Below are positions 43,395-51,756 of a stretch of 64,000 nucleotides of DNA, in pieces. Source of the DNA: Kocuria carniphila (GTDB lineage: Bacteria > Actinomycetota > Actinomycetes > Actinomycetales > Micrococcaceae); NCBI RefSeq assembly GCF_004136555.1, contig NZ_NOIT01000011.1, positions 1-64,000 on the forward strand, in the 5' to 3' direction. The translations under genes were made by a program, and so were the position numbers. The number at the start of each line of letters is the position of its first letter. Within the stretch, counting starts at the first letter, position 1. The notes beneath the pieces were generated by a model. The model did not search any database and was not told the DNA's origin. It saw only the letters and a list, made by a program, of their open reading frames with translations.

Positions 43395-44651
43395 TCACCC
43401 CGGGTTCAGCGACTTGGGCGCTCCCATGCCGGGATCGATCTGGAAGGGTGCGGACGCGGAGGGGCGCACATCGAAGTCGAAGATCTCGGTCGGGATATAG
43501 ACCGTGGCGCATGAGTTCGGAATGTCGACCACACCCGAGAAACGACCCTCGATCGGTGCCGCACCGAGTAGCAGATAGGCCTGTTCCTTGGAATAACCGA
43601 ACTTGGACAGGTAGTCGATCGCGTGAAGGATCGCGCGTTGGTAGGAGAGCTGCGAATCCAGGTAGCGCTGCTCGCCGTCGAGCGTGACCGAGGTGCCGGA
43701 GAACGCAAGCCACTCCGAGTAAACCGGACCGTTGCGGCCCGGCATGAAGATGGCGTTCTCGCTGACGCCGTAAGTGTCCATGCCGTCCTTGATCACATCT
43801 ACATGGATGTCGATGAAACCGCCCATCTCAATGCCACCGCAGAAGGTGATTTCACCGTCTCCCTGGGAGAAGTGCAGGTCGCCCATGGACAGATGCCCAC
43901 CCGAGACGAAGACCGGATAGAACACCCGCGAACCCTTGGTGAAGTTCTTGATGTCCTGATTGCCGCCGTTCTCGCGCGGCGGGGCAGTACGAGCAGCTTC
44001 CGAAGCAACTCGGTCGAAGTCCGAGCCGCTGAGCGTACCCAGGATTGCCGAGTCGGGTTCCGGCGGCAGGGCGAGCGGAGGTACTCGGTTTGGCTCCGTG
44101 GCGATCAGATCGCCCTCTCGTTTGTTCCATTTCTTCAGCAGATCCGCCGATGGTGCTGTGCCCATCAAACCCGGGTGAGTAATCCCCGTGAATCGCACTC
44201 CGGGAATGTGTCTGGAGGTGCACTCGCCACCCTGGAAATCCCATACGGCCTTATAAGCATCGGGGAACTGGTCCACCAAAAAGCTGCCGCCGTTCTTCTG
44301 GGCGAAGATGCCGGTGTACCCCCAGCCCTGACCGGCCAGTGCACCCTGCTCCTGTGGGATGGGTCCAACGTCCAGAATGTCGACGATCAGGAGATCACCC
44401 GGCTCGGCGCCTTCGACGGCGAACGGCCCGGAGAGCGCATGCACCTTGTTCAGGGGTGCATCACGGATGTCGTCTGCGGAATCATCGTTCTTGATGGCGC
44501 CGTCGAACCACTCGCGACAGTCGATTCGGTAGCTCTCACCACGCTTGAGCGTTGCGATCGGCGGGATATCCGGGTGCCACCGGTTGTGCCCGATCTTCTC
44601 CTGCGATGTGAAGGGTTGGGATGAATCGAGTGGGAATATGACCTCTGGCAT
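43395..44651 (-). CDS. fmdA: Acetamidase/formamidase family amide hydrolase
   Basis: 418 residues. FmdA_AmdA family: HNRWHPDIPPIATLKRGE, GPFAVEGAEPGDLLIVDILD, GGECTSRHIPGVRFTGITHPG, GSRVFYPVFVSGGHLSMGDLH and FCGGIEMGGFIDIHVDV. These carry the metal-binding His and Glu positions of formamidases. It hydrolyses formamide or short-chain amides to ammonia and acid. The start at 44651 follows GGAAGGACGC. It lies 63 bp downstream of an fmdB-like zinc-ribbon gene in the same direction, the usual pair. Confidence 0.92.
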   Translation of the reverse strand: MPEVIFPLDSSQPFTSQEKIGHNRWHPDIPPIATLKRGESYRIDCREWFDGAIKNDDSADDIRDAPLNKVHALSGPFAVEGAEPGDLLIVDILDVGPIPQEQGALAGQGWGYTGIFAQKNGGSFLVDQFPDAYKAVWDFQGGECTSRHIPGVRFTGITHPGLMGTAPSADLLKKWNKREGDLIATEPNRVPPLALPPEPDSAILGTLSGSDFDRVASEAARTAPPRENGGNQDIKNFTKGSRVFYPVFVSGGHLSMGDLHFSQGDGEITFCGGIEMGGFIDIHVDVIKDGMDTYGVSENAIFMPGRNGPVYSEWLAFSGTSVTLDGEQRYLDSQLSYQRAILHAIDYLSKFGYSKEQAYLLLGAAPIEGRFSGVVDIPNSCATVYIPTEIFDFDVRPSASAPFQIDPGMGAPKSLNPG

Positions 44652-44714
44652 GACCTGCGTCCTTCCGGTTACCGGCCGTGACCAGTAGGGACGCGGCCGT
44701 GGAATCAAGGCGAT

Positions 44715-44996
44715 TCAGGGCCGCGGCAGTTTGAGATGTCGCGGGTCGTTCGTTGTGGGTGTCGGGCGGCCGCGTCCTACGGGGCCACTCACGACGTCGG
44801 GTGTCTCCGCGGTCCGAGCGGCGCTATCGATAGCGCGCGCCCGGGGCGAGTTGAGCGTGGACAAATTGGCGGGCGAGAACAGTTTCCTGGCGTCCTCGCC
44901 GCAAACAGGGCACGGCTGTTTTTTCGGGGCGGTCGACATCGGATGAGTTGCTTCGAAGTCACCGCACTGCGTGCACCGGAACTCGTAGATGGGCAT
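44715..44996 (-). CDS. fmdB: FmdB-family zinc-ribbon protein
   Basis: 93 residues. MPIYEFRCTQCGDFEATH then CPVCGEDARKLFSPANLS: two CxxC pairs forming a zinc ribbon, followed by a disordered basic tail. FmdB is the putative regulator encoded beside formamidase genes. Start 44996 follows the ribosome-binding-like AGAGGGAG. Directly upstream of fmdA, likely co-transcribed. Confidence 0.9.
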   Translation of the reverse strand: MPIYEFRCTQCGDFEATHPMSTAPKKQPCPVCGEDARKLFSPANLSTLNSPRARAIDSAARTAETPDVVSGPVGRGRPTPTTNDPRHLKLPRP

Positions 44997-45068
44997 GAGA
45001 CGCTCCCTCTGCATGTGATGTAAACCATACAGTGGGGCAGGGATGCCCGCTCCGGACAGCGAGCAGTT

Positions 45069-46103
45069 TTAGCTGAGCCGCAGCATCACCTTGCTGGAGC
45101 CGGAGGCACGGTCGGCAGCGATTCGAAATGCATCGCGTGCCTCAGCCAGGTTGAATTCATGGGTCATGAGGGGTGATACATCGACGTGCCCATCCATGAG
45201 TCTGATCGCCTCAGTGATCTCGTCGACGAATCGGTAAGAGCCGCGGTAGTCGATCTCTCGCGTCACGATATTCCCCAGGGCAGCACTGACCTCGCCAGCG
45301 GGAAGATTTCCGACCTGAACCAGCACACCCCCGCGCCGCACGGCCGCGATGACACCTCCGAGTGCTCGTGGGGCACCCGATGCTTCTATGGCGGCGTCGA
45401 CGTCGCTCGGAAGCTTTTCGCCCTGGGCGACGTCCACGAGGTGGTCGGCGCCCATGCGTTCTGCGATCTCCAACGACGCTTGACTCAGATCTGCGGCGTA
45501 GATGTCCTTGGCACCTTGCGCCTTGGCTGCCGCTACGGCGAGTGCGCCAATGGGTCCGCACCCATTCACGAGTACGGATTTGTCAGCCACGGATCCGGCG
45601 CGATTGACCGCGTGAATCGCTACCCTGAAAGGTTCGGCCAAAGCACCTTCTTTGGTGCTGACGCCATCCGGGAGCGGTCTGATCTGGTCAGGCCGGACCA
45701 GCCGGAACTCGGAGAATGCGCCTTGCTCGTGCGGTTGGAAGGCCGCGGAGCCGAAGTAGCGAACCTCGGGCCAGAGATTGGTCCGATCTGCCACAGCGGG
45801 GATCATCGTGTGTTTTCCGGCGAGAGTCGCCGGATGAATGGAAACGCGCTGGCCGGTTCGGAGCGTGCCCAGATCGACCACGTTCCTGCCGAGCTCCACA
45901 ATGTGTCCCGCGACTTCATGGCCCAAGATGAGGGGATCTTGAAGTACTGCGGTACCGGACACTCCGGATCGAACATAGGCCACGTCGGAACCGCAGATGC
46001 CGCCCCATTCCATAGCCACAAGAACATCGTCTGGGCCGCAGACCGGGCGATCTATTTCGTCGATGCGCAGGTCGTTGGCTTGGTGGACAACTACAGCTTT
46101 CAC
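45069..46103 (-). CDS. Zinc-type MDR polyol/sugar-acid dehydrogenase (L-idonate 5-dehydrogenase-like)
   Basis: 344 residues. Catalytic zinc region GGICGSDVAYVRSG and GHEVAGHIVELG; NAD motif VLVNGCGPIGALAVAAAKAQGA; ALAEPFRVAIHAVNRAG. The usual four structural-zinc cysteines are missing, as in IdnD-like proteins. It presumably oxidises a sugar acid or polyol. It starts 53 bp after the stop of the Nramp-like gene, so the transporter and dehydrogenase are probably one operon, and fmdBA may follow as part of the same transcript. Confidence 0.88.
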   Translation of the reverse strand: MKAVVVHQANDLRIDEIDRPVCGPDDVLVAMEWGGICGSDVAYVRSGVSGTAVLQDPLILGHEVAGHIVELGRNVVDLGTLRTGQRVSIHPATLAGKHTMIPAVADRTNLWPEVRYFGSAAFQPHEQGAFSEFRLVRPDQIRPLPDGVSTKEGALAEPFRVAIHAVNRAGSVADKSVLVNGCGPIGALAVAAAKAQGAKDIYAADLSQASLEIAERMGADHLVDVAQGEKLPSDVDAAIEASGAPRALGGVIAAVRRGGVLVQVGNLPAGEVSAALGNIVTREIDYRGSYRFVDEITEAIRLMDGHVDVSPLMTHEFNLAEARDAFRIAADRASGSSKVMLRLS

Positions 46104-46156
46104 GTCATATCCCTTGAGAGTTTGAACGGTTATTTCAGGCCCGGTAGCTGAGACCT

Positions 46157-47587
46157 TTAGCCGAACAAGTTGGTGATCTGAGTCCAGACATCACGGAATG
46201 ACAGAACCCCCACTGCGATGATCGACAGCGCGGAGATCAGCAGCATGACAGTAAAGAACGAGCCGTCCTTGACCCGGGGGTCCGTTTGGGTTCGAGACAG
46301 GTAAATGGTGGAAATTGCCACACCGATCAAGAACAAGGCATTCAGGATTCCGGCAATGATCACGAGCTCAAGGGGGTTGGCGGCGAATATGGCCAGGGTG
46401 CCCCACGTGATGGGGAGGACGACCATGATGATCTTCATCCACTTGTCACGAGTCACCATGTTGGTCCAGTCGAAGGCGCCGAATACAGCCAGGGTATTCG
46501 CTACCTGCCGGCCCAGGCTGGGGACGTTGGCCAGGATGGTCTTGAAGAGGGCCACTCCTGCCCCAATGAGGAAGAGAACTCCGCCCCACTGTCCGACGGC
46601 GGTTTCGAAAATGCTCGAGATCACGGTCATGACCTCGTTGCCCTTGGGTCGCAAGTCGGGCTGCGGATGCAGGACTGCGGCTCCCAGCATGTAGAACGCC
46701 ATGGTGGAGATCGTGTAGATGATCCACGAAACCCAGGCGTCCAATTTCATGACACGGATCCATCCGCGTGCCCGATCAACCCAAGCCTGTGTCCCATCAT
46801 TGGGTCCGGACCAGGCCGCATAACCCTTTTCAACCACCCAGTAGGTGTAGGCCGTGATTTCACCGGCACCCACACCCGTCATTCCGAACATTGCCAGAGC
46901 CACGCCCATGGCACCGGCGGCAACCTGGAAACGTAGCCCGTCTCCCAGGTCGCCCAGGCTCCAGCTGTATTCGGTGAATTGGATCAGGAACACCATGGCT
47001 ACGGCGAAGAGCGTCACCAGCATGACGAGCACTGTGGAGATGTTTTCTACGATCTCGTACCGATTCGCCAGGTGGATCGCAATCGCGATCACTACCAGGA
47101 TCGCAACCCAGAGGCTGATGGATATGAAGGAGAAGGGGTCTCCCCCGATGGGGAAAAGCATGGAGAACGCCAGTGCCGCCCCGCCAATGACGCCTGCTTG
47201 CCCAATCAGGAACTGTAAGAACATGAACAGTACGAGCCAGGCCATCCAACCCCGGCCCGCAATTTTCGGCGGCACCTGGTTGTACCCGGTAATGGCTGCC
47301 TTGCCGGTGGAAATGGACCAGCGAGCTAACTCAACCTGCACCCAGACCTTCACAAAGGTGGAAACCAGGACTAGCCAGAACAACATGAAGCCGACTTGCG
47401 CGCCCAGCGCGGTGGCGGTGAGTAGCTCACCGGAGCCAACAACGGCGGCACTTGTGATCATGCCCGGGCCGAGAAACTTGAGTCTCTGCCCAAATCTTGT
47501 GGGAGGCTCTTGGATGTGAGCCTGGTCCAGGATGTACGGGTCTTTGTGCTTGGCGAACGTGGTTTCCTGCCCCGTGGCAGCGCGCAT
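46157..47587 (-). CDS. Nramp-superfamily transporter without the DPGN metal site
   Basis: 476 residues, about 11 membrane helices. The first helix GPGMITSAAVVGSGELLTAT aligns with the Nramp signature but has GSGE where metal transporters have DPGN, and helix 6 reads FGMTGVGAGEITAYTYW instead of the Met-Pro-His metal motif. The fold is kept, the Mn/Fe ligands are not, so the substrate is probably not a transition metal. The start at 47587 follows AAGGAGTCGG. It precedes a sugar-acid-type dehydrogenase, suggesting an organic substrate such as a sugar acid or amide; this is inference. Confidence 0.85.
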   Translation of the reverse strand: MRAATGQETTFAKHKDPYILDQAHIQEPPTRFGQRLKFLGPGMITSAAVVGSGELLTATALGAQVGFMLFWLVLVSTFVKVWVQVELARWSISTGKAAITGYNQVPPKIAGRGWMAWLVLFMFLQFLIGQAGVIGGAALAFSMLFPIGGDPFSFISISLWVAILVVIAIAIHLANRYEIVENISTVLVMLVTLFAVAMVFLIQFTEYSWSLGDLGDGLRFQVAAGAMGVALAMFGMTGVGAGEITAYTYWVVEKGYAAWSGPNDGTQAWVDRARGWIRVMKLDAWVSWIIYTISTMAFYMLGAAVLHPQPDLRPKGNEVMTVISSIFETAVGQWGGVLFLIGAGVALFKTILANVPSLGRQVANTLAVFGAFDWTNMVTRDKWMKIIMVVLPITWGTLAIFAANPLELVIIAGILNALFLIGVAISTIYLSRTQTDPRVKDGSFFTVMLLISALSIIAVGVLSFRDVWTQITNLFG

Positions 47588-47699
47588 GCCGACTCCTTCG
47601 ACGACGAGTACGTGCCCTTCCGTGAACAAGAAAGTGGAAGCGCCCTGTGACTGTAGCCACACAACTTCGCCCAGGGTATCCAGTTGCCATAAGTTTCCG

Positions 47700-47736
47700 G
47701 GCGACGCCGCGCGCGACGTTTGTGGGCGGCGTCGCC
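47700..47736. repeat. Perfect 11-bp-arm hairpin paired with a family A palindrome
   Basis: GGCGACGCCGC (47700-47710) and GCGGCGTCGCC (47726-47736). Its sequence closely resembles the terminator at 42214-42252, and both are followed by a family A palindrome, but here no U-tract exists on either strand. Confidence 0.7.
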
Positions 47737-47753
47737 TTGTGCAGAAGGCCCCT

Positions 47754-47818
47754 GTCATCTGTGGCTGAGCATCGCAGGCCGGTGCGCCGATTTCATGCGA
47801 AGCTCAGCCTCAGATGTC
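47754..47818. repeat. 65-bp imperfect palindrome, family A copy 5
   Basis: Begins GTCATCTGTGGCTGAGCATC and ends CAGCCTCAGATGTC, 65 bp. More divergent than copies 1-4, with the left end varied, but spacing and inner pairs are kept. Lies between the CurA-like gene end and the Nramp-like gene. Confidence 0.7.
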
Positions 47819-47830
47819 GAGGCGCGCGTA

Positions 47831-48847
47831 TTACAACCGCACAACCATCTTTCCAGTGTTCGCGCCGCCGAGCAGGTCGATGAACGCCTGCGGCGCGTTT
47901 TCCAGTCCGTCGCGGAATGTCTCATCCGCCTGGAGAGTGCCGTCCTGTAGCCATTCGATGGCGTGCTTGTGGAACTCCTCGGCCAGGTCGTAGTGGTTGC
48001 CCACGATGAACCCGCGCAGATTCAGCTCCTTGCCGACCGCTAGGAACAAGTTGTTCGGGCCGGGCTCCGGCTCAGTGTTGTTGTACTGCGAAACGGCGCC
48101 GCACATCGCCACGCGCCCATACTTGCGCAGTGCCCCGATTGCCGCTTGAAGGTGATCGCCGCCCACGTTGTCGTAATACACGTCAATCCCGTCGGGCGCG
48201 GCCTTGGTCAGCGACTCGGCGACGTCCCCGTCCTTGTAGTTGAAGGCCTCGTCGAACCCCAGTTCCTTTATGCGGGCGATCTTCTCGGCGGAACCCGCAG
48301 ACCCGATCACCTTGGACGCCCCCAGCGCCTTGGCGATCTGGCCGACAGCGGAGCCGACGGCGCCGGCAGCGCCCGAGACGAACACGACGTCACCCTTCTT
48401 GAACTTCGCGATCTCCGTGAGCCCCACGTAGGCGGTGAGGCCGGGCATTCCGAGGATGCCGAGGTACTTGGACGGGGAGGCGGCCTCGACGTCGACGACG
48501 GTCGCGGCGTCGTCGTCGACCACCGAGAATTCGCGCCATCCCAGCATGTGCGAGACGTGATCGCCCACCTTGATGCTGTCGGATTCGGACGCGATCACGG
48601 TGCCTACCGCGGTGCCTTCCAGTGGTTCGTCGATCTGGAACGGCGGGATGTAGGACTTGGCGTCGTTCATGCGGCCGCGCATGTACGGGTCAACGGACAT
48701 CACTTCGTTCTGCACGAGAATCTGCCCGGACTTAAGGGTGGGGATCGCCGCTGTTTCGAGACGGAAGTTCTCGTCCGTGGGTGTTCCGTGCGGTCGCGAG
48801 GCCAGGACGATCTGGCGTGTTTCTGTGGGTGTTTCGGTAGTTGCCAT
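47831..48847 (-). CDS. NADP-dependent alkenal/one oxidoreductase (CurA/prostaglandin reductase-like)
   Basis: 338 residues. Zinc-free MDR: ASRPHGTPTDENFRLETAA, SVDPYMRGRMND, GWREFSVVDD, nucleotide motif FVSGAAGAVGSAVGQIAKALG, VYYDNVGGDHLQAAIGAL and GRVAMCGAVSQYN. It reduces the double bond of alpha,beta-unsaturated carbonyls. The ATG at 48847 follows GGGGGAATTT. Antisense to its DDDAA stretch is a GACGACGCCG copy (48505). Confidence 0.92.
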   Translation of the reverse strand: MATTETPTETRQIVLASRPHGTPTDENFRLETAAIPTLKSGQILVQNEVMSVDPYMRGRMNDAKSYIPPFQIDEPLEGTAVGTVIASESDSIKVGDHVSHMLGWREFSVVDDDAATVVDVEAASPSKYLGILGMPGLTAYVGLTEIAKFKKGDVVFVSGAAGAVGSAVGQIAKALGASKVIGSAGSAEKIARIKELGFDEAFNYKDGDVAESLTKAAPDGIDVYYDNVGGDHLQAAIGALRKYGRVAMCGAVSQYNNTEPEPGPNNLFLAVGKELNLRGFIVGNHYDLAEEFHKHAIEWLQDGTLQADETFRDGLENAPQAFIDLLGGANTGKMVVRL

Positions 48848-48991
48848 GAAAATTCCCCCATAGGACTTGTTGGCGTTGATGCAGGGTGGTCTAACGGTGT
48901 GAGATGTTTCCACCCTGTGCTGGAAAGTTGGTGAACACAAGTTCCACTAGGGATGATATTGAAGAGCGGCTCCGCCGATATCGCTTGATGA

Positions 48992-49166
48992 TCACGTCAG
49001 ATCCTCGGGCGTGTCAGGAACTTGGCCTCGAAGGAATCGGGCCATGATGGTGGCCAAGATCAGGGCAATTACGAAGGCGAAAAGCAGCGTGAACCCAAGG
49101 CCTGGTGCGGAGGAGGCCGATGGAGAGAGCTGTGCTGGCCAGTAGGGCCCATTCGATGAATCGCAT
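48992..49166 (-). pseudogene. Possible frameshifted small membrane protein
   Basis: On the minus strand, MRFIEWALLASTALSIGLL starts at ATG 49166; in another frame the sequence continues with APGLGFTLLFAFVIALIL and a basic, acidic tail to TGA at 48992. Joined near 49100, this would be a ~58-residue two-helix membrane protein, so an indel is inferred. Too short for certainty; it could be two unrelated fragments. Confidence 0.35.
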
Positions 49167-49249
49167 GTTTGTCCATGGTGGCATGTAGGAATTCGAACAC
49201 GTTCGTATAAGAACCGACAATTGCCCCTTGCGCAGCGGGCGAGAGACTG

Positions 49250-49489
49250 ATGGCATGGGGTATGGAGCCCGATCAACGAGCAGCGAATGTAGATGCTGAG
49301 CGCGGCATTCCTAGCGCGATCAGACCGTTTATCCCGGCTTTCCTCGTGGTCCTTCTGGGTATCGGAACGCTCATGCTGAGGGTCGCTGGAGCCATCAATG
49401 ACACAGCTTCATCGATTGTCTTTGCAATCTTGATTGCTGCCGGTTTGCTCTTCTACGTTCTCATCAACCGAGGAATCGACCCGAAGTAG
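49250..49489 (+). CDS. Small two-helix membrane protein
   Basis: 79 residues (ATG 49250, or 49262). Helices FIPAFLVVLLGIGTLML and SIVFAILIAAGLLFYVLI flank a short polar loop; the end is basic/acidic. A GAGAGAC sequence precedes the ATG. Function unknown. Situated between the possible pseudogene and the YefM-YoeB pair. Confidence 0.55.
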   Translation: MAWGMEPDQRAANVDAERGIPSAIRPFIPAFLVVLLGIGTLMLRVAGAINDTASSIVFAILIAAGLLFYVLINRGIDPK

Positions 49490-49523
49490 CGGAGATCGAG
49501 ATTCGCTTTCAAGGAGTCGCGGG

Positions 49524-49781
49524 CTACCCGTAGTGATACCTGCATGTGGCAATCAAGACGTCGTCGTTAGTCACCTTGTATACGAGACGATGCTCTTCCG
49601 TGATTCTGCGCGACCAGTAGCCAGCAAAGTCATAGCGCAAGGGCTCGGGTTTCCCGATATCCTCATTGCCATTTCGCACGATGTCTTGGATGAGAAGATT
49701 AATCCGTTTGAGGATCTTCCGGTCTTGACGTTGCCACCATAAGTACTCATCCCAGGCCGACTCGGACCAGACAAGTCTCAT
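49524..49781 (-). CDS. yoeB: YoeB-type mRNA endonuclease toxin
   Basis: 85 residues, the usual size. RLVWSESAWDEYLWWQRQD, LKRINLLIQDIVRN, GKPEPLRYDFAGYWSRRITEEHRLVYKV and the C-terminal YHYG are the YoeB hallmarks, with catalytic Glu, Arg and the end His/Tyr. It cuts mRNA in the ribosomal A site. Encoded 2 bp downstream of the antitoxin, as is standard. Confidence 0.95.
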   Translation of the reverse strand: MRLVWSESAWDEYLWWQRQDRKILKRINLLIQDIVRNGNEDIGKPEPLRYDFAGYWSRRITEEHRLVYKVTNDDVLIATCRYHYG

Positions 49782-49783
49782 GA

Positions 49784-50041
49784 TTAGTTCTCATTCAGAA
49801 GTTCGTGTGATGTGCCGCGTCCAGCCTCCAGCTCCTCCATGGAATTAAGAAGTCGTCGAGCGTTCTCAGGGGAACGCATTAGGTAGGCCGTCTCTTTCAG
49901 GGAGTTGTACTCATCCAACGAGACAATCACGACCGGCTCATGGCCAGAACGAGTCACAATGACCTCCTCCCGGTCATCGATGACTGAATCCAAGACTTCC
50001 GCATAGCGAGCCCGTGACTCCGAATAATTCATAGTCTTCAT
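49784..50041 (-). CDS. yefM: YefM-type antitoxin
   Basis: 85 residues. Phd/YefM fold: MNYSESRARYAEVLDSVIDD, EVIVTRSGHEPVVIVSLDEYNSLKETAYLM, then the toxin-binding tail SPENARRLLNSMEELEAG. It binds YoeB and represses its own operon. The start at 50041 follows CGGAGGTGTTCC. Confidence 0.95.
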   Translation of the reverse strand: MKTMNYSESRARYAEVLDSVIDDREEVIVTRSGHEPVVIVSLDEYNSLKETAYLMRSPENARRLLNSMEELEAGRGTSHELLNEN

Positions 50042-50052
50042 GGAACACCTCC

Positions 50053-50068
50053 GTACAAAAAAATGTAC
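50053..50068. promoter_or_regulatory. YefM-type operator
   Basis: GTACA (50053-50057) and TGTAC (50064-50068), an inverted repeat 12 bp upstream of the yefM start. YefM operators carry TGTACA cores, so autoregulation is expected. Confidence 0.7.
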
Positions 50069-50123
50069 GCCCCATGTCGAGGGTGACGATTCGCCCGGGG
50101 GCTCCGTTTCCCCAGCATCGAGG

Positions 50124-51071
50124 TCAGAGCCGCGGTGCGGCGACTGCAGGGTCTTCGCGCGATGGGGCGGCCGGAGCGGCGTCGTCGGAGTTGGTGGGCG
50201 CTACGCCCAGGACTACTAGGGCGACGGCGAGAACTGCAAGACCTGCCCAGCCGAGGGTCGTGAGTTGCTCGCCCACCACGACGACCGCCAGGAGCGCCGC
50301 GACGGCGGGCTCGATCAGGGTGAGTGTCGTGGCGGTGCTGGGGCGAACACGTTTGAGCCCGAGTCCGAATAGGTAGTAGCCGAGGAACATCGGTATCAGC
50401 GCCATGTATGCGGCCACGGTGAACGATTCGGTTGAAGCGAGCAGGGGTGCGCCGGTGAGCAAGAGGACGGGTATCAAGAGCGCTCCACCGAACCCGAAGA
50501 CGGCGCCCATTGCTGCCGCGCGTCCAATCTCACGAGAGATCAGGCGGTGGACCACCCAGGAATACAGGGCATAGGTGATGCCGGCGATCAGACCAAGTCC
50601 GATGCCGAAGAGTGTGTCCGAGGCTGACGCCGTTGGTTGATCGGCCTTGGCCACACACAACATCGCACTACCTGCGATGCCCAGGGCAGCCGCCATCATC
50701 CACCAGCCACTCAACGGTTTGCGCTCCAGGATGAGCTCTAGGATTCCAGAGGCCAGCGGCGCCGAGGCCAGCGAGACCACCGTGCCGATGGCCACGCCCG
50801 CCAAGTGCATTGAGCTGTAGAACGCGAGCGGGTAAATGGCCACGGCCACGGCTCCCGCGGCGATCAGACCCGTGTGTGAGCGTAAATCTTGGCGGGCGCG
50901 TTTCAGGGAGGGGAGGGCGATGGCGGCCTGGAGCAATCCACCGATGCCAAGGGCGGCCGCGCCGATGGCGAGCGGGCCTGCGTCCGGAGCGAAGGTCGCC
51001 GCTGTCCCGGTGGTGCCCCACAAAAAGGCGGTGACCAGAATGGCGACTACGCCGCTCGTCGTTCCCTTCAT
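50124..51071 (-). CDS. EamA/DMT-family transporter
   Basis: 315 residues, ten predicted membrane helices in two EamA repeats: GVVAILVTAFLWGTTGTAATF and, in the second half, TLFGIGLGLIAGITYALYSWVV. It exports or takes up an amino acid or metabolite. A short disordered tail ends with TNSDDAAPAAPSR, which contains an antisense GACGACGCCGCTC (50174-50186). It overlaps the upstream tetR start region by 4 bp; the TetR protein is probably its regulator. Confidence 0.9.
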   Translation of the reverse strand: MKGTTSGVVAILVTAFLWGTTGTAATFAPDAGPLAIGAAALGIGGLLQAAIALPSLKRARQDLRSHTGLIAAGAVAVAIYPLAFYSSMHLAGVAIGTVVSLASAPLASGILELILERKPLSGWWMMAAALGIAGSAMLCVAKADQPTASASDTLFGIGLGLIAGITYALYSWVVHRLISREIGRAAAMGAVFGFGGALLIPVLLLTGAPLLASTESFTVAAYMALIPMFLGYYLFGLGLKRVRPSTATTLTLIEPAVAALLAVVVVGEQLTTLGWAGLAVLAVALVVLGVAPTNSDDAAPAAPSREDPAVAAPRL

Positions 51072-51673
51072 CGGGTTCGGTTCAGATCTGCGAGCATGCC
51101 GACGGCGATCGCCCGGGCTCGGCGCAGTCGGCTCGGTTCGCCCTCCAAGCCAGATCGGGCCATGGCTCCTTCGAGGAGGTAGCTCAAGTGTTCGCCCACT
51201 TCAGCGGCGGAATCGTTGTCGGTCAGGAGGCGTAGCTGTTCGACCAGCAGCCCCTCCACGTACTCCTTGTGGCGGCGCACGATCTCCCGGCCGGGATCGC
51301 CGACGGGAAGTTCCGCAGCAGCATTGAGAAGGCCACAGCCTCGAAAGCCGTGTTCGTACCCGGTGCTCGCGTGGTCGATGTAGGCGTCGAATACCGCGAG
51401 GATCTGTTCCTGGGGCGTGCTGACCTTAGCTGCACGAGCTCGATACAGCGCGAGCCACTCTTGATGCCTGGCCTCAACGTAGGCCTCGACGAGATCCGCT
51501 TTGGAGGAAAAGTTGTTGTACAGGCTCATCTTCGCCACCCCGGCCTGCGCGGTGATCCGGTCAATGCCGGTGGCGTTGATGCCGTCCGCATAGAACCGTT
51601 GAGCGGCTGCGTGGAGGATCCGGTGACGAGCCGACGGTTTCCGGGCTGCAGAGTGTGATGGCTGGGGTGTCAT
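51068..51673 (-). CDS. TetR-family regulator
   Basis: 201 residues. N-terminal HTH: RHRILHAAAQRFYADGINATGIDRITAQAGVAKMSLYNNFSSK; the rest is the helical ligand-binding domain (TetR/AcrR type). The start at 51673 has AAGGAGACG. It is transcribed with the EamA transporter and lies beside a perfect 28-bp operator, so it likely represses its own operon and releases upon binding the transported compound. Confidence 0.92.
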   Translation of the reverse strand: MTPQPSHSAARKPSARHRILHAAAQRFYADGINATGIDRITAQAGVAKMSLYNNFSSKADLVEAYVEARHQEWLALYRARAAKVSTPQEQILAVFDAYIDHASTGYEHGFRGCGLLNAAAELPVGDPGREIVRRHKEYVEGLLVEQLRLLTDNDSAAEVGEHLSYLLEGAMARSGLEGEPSRLRRARAIAVGMLADLNRTR

Positions 51674-51686
51674 GAACGTCTCCTTC

Positions 51687-51714
51687 ATAATAGGTAGACC
51701 AGTCTACCTATTAT
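51687..51714. promoter_or_regulatory. Perfect palindromic TetR operator
   Basis: ATAATAGGTAGAC (51687-51699), two central bases CA, then its exact complement GTCTACCTATTAT (51702-51714). It lies 13 bp upstream of the TetR start codon. Confidence 0.85.
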
Positions 51715-51756
51715 GTAGATCCGGTCACTAGAGTGGGCCACAGTGCGGGCTAGTTC

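Noticed and set aside
47700-47736. GC-rich hairpin as terminator of the CurA-like gene
   Set aside because: It lies over 90 bp past the gene end and lacks a U-tract; it is listed as a repeat.
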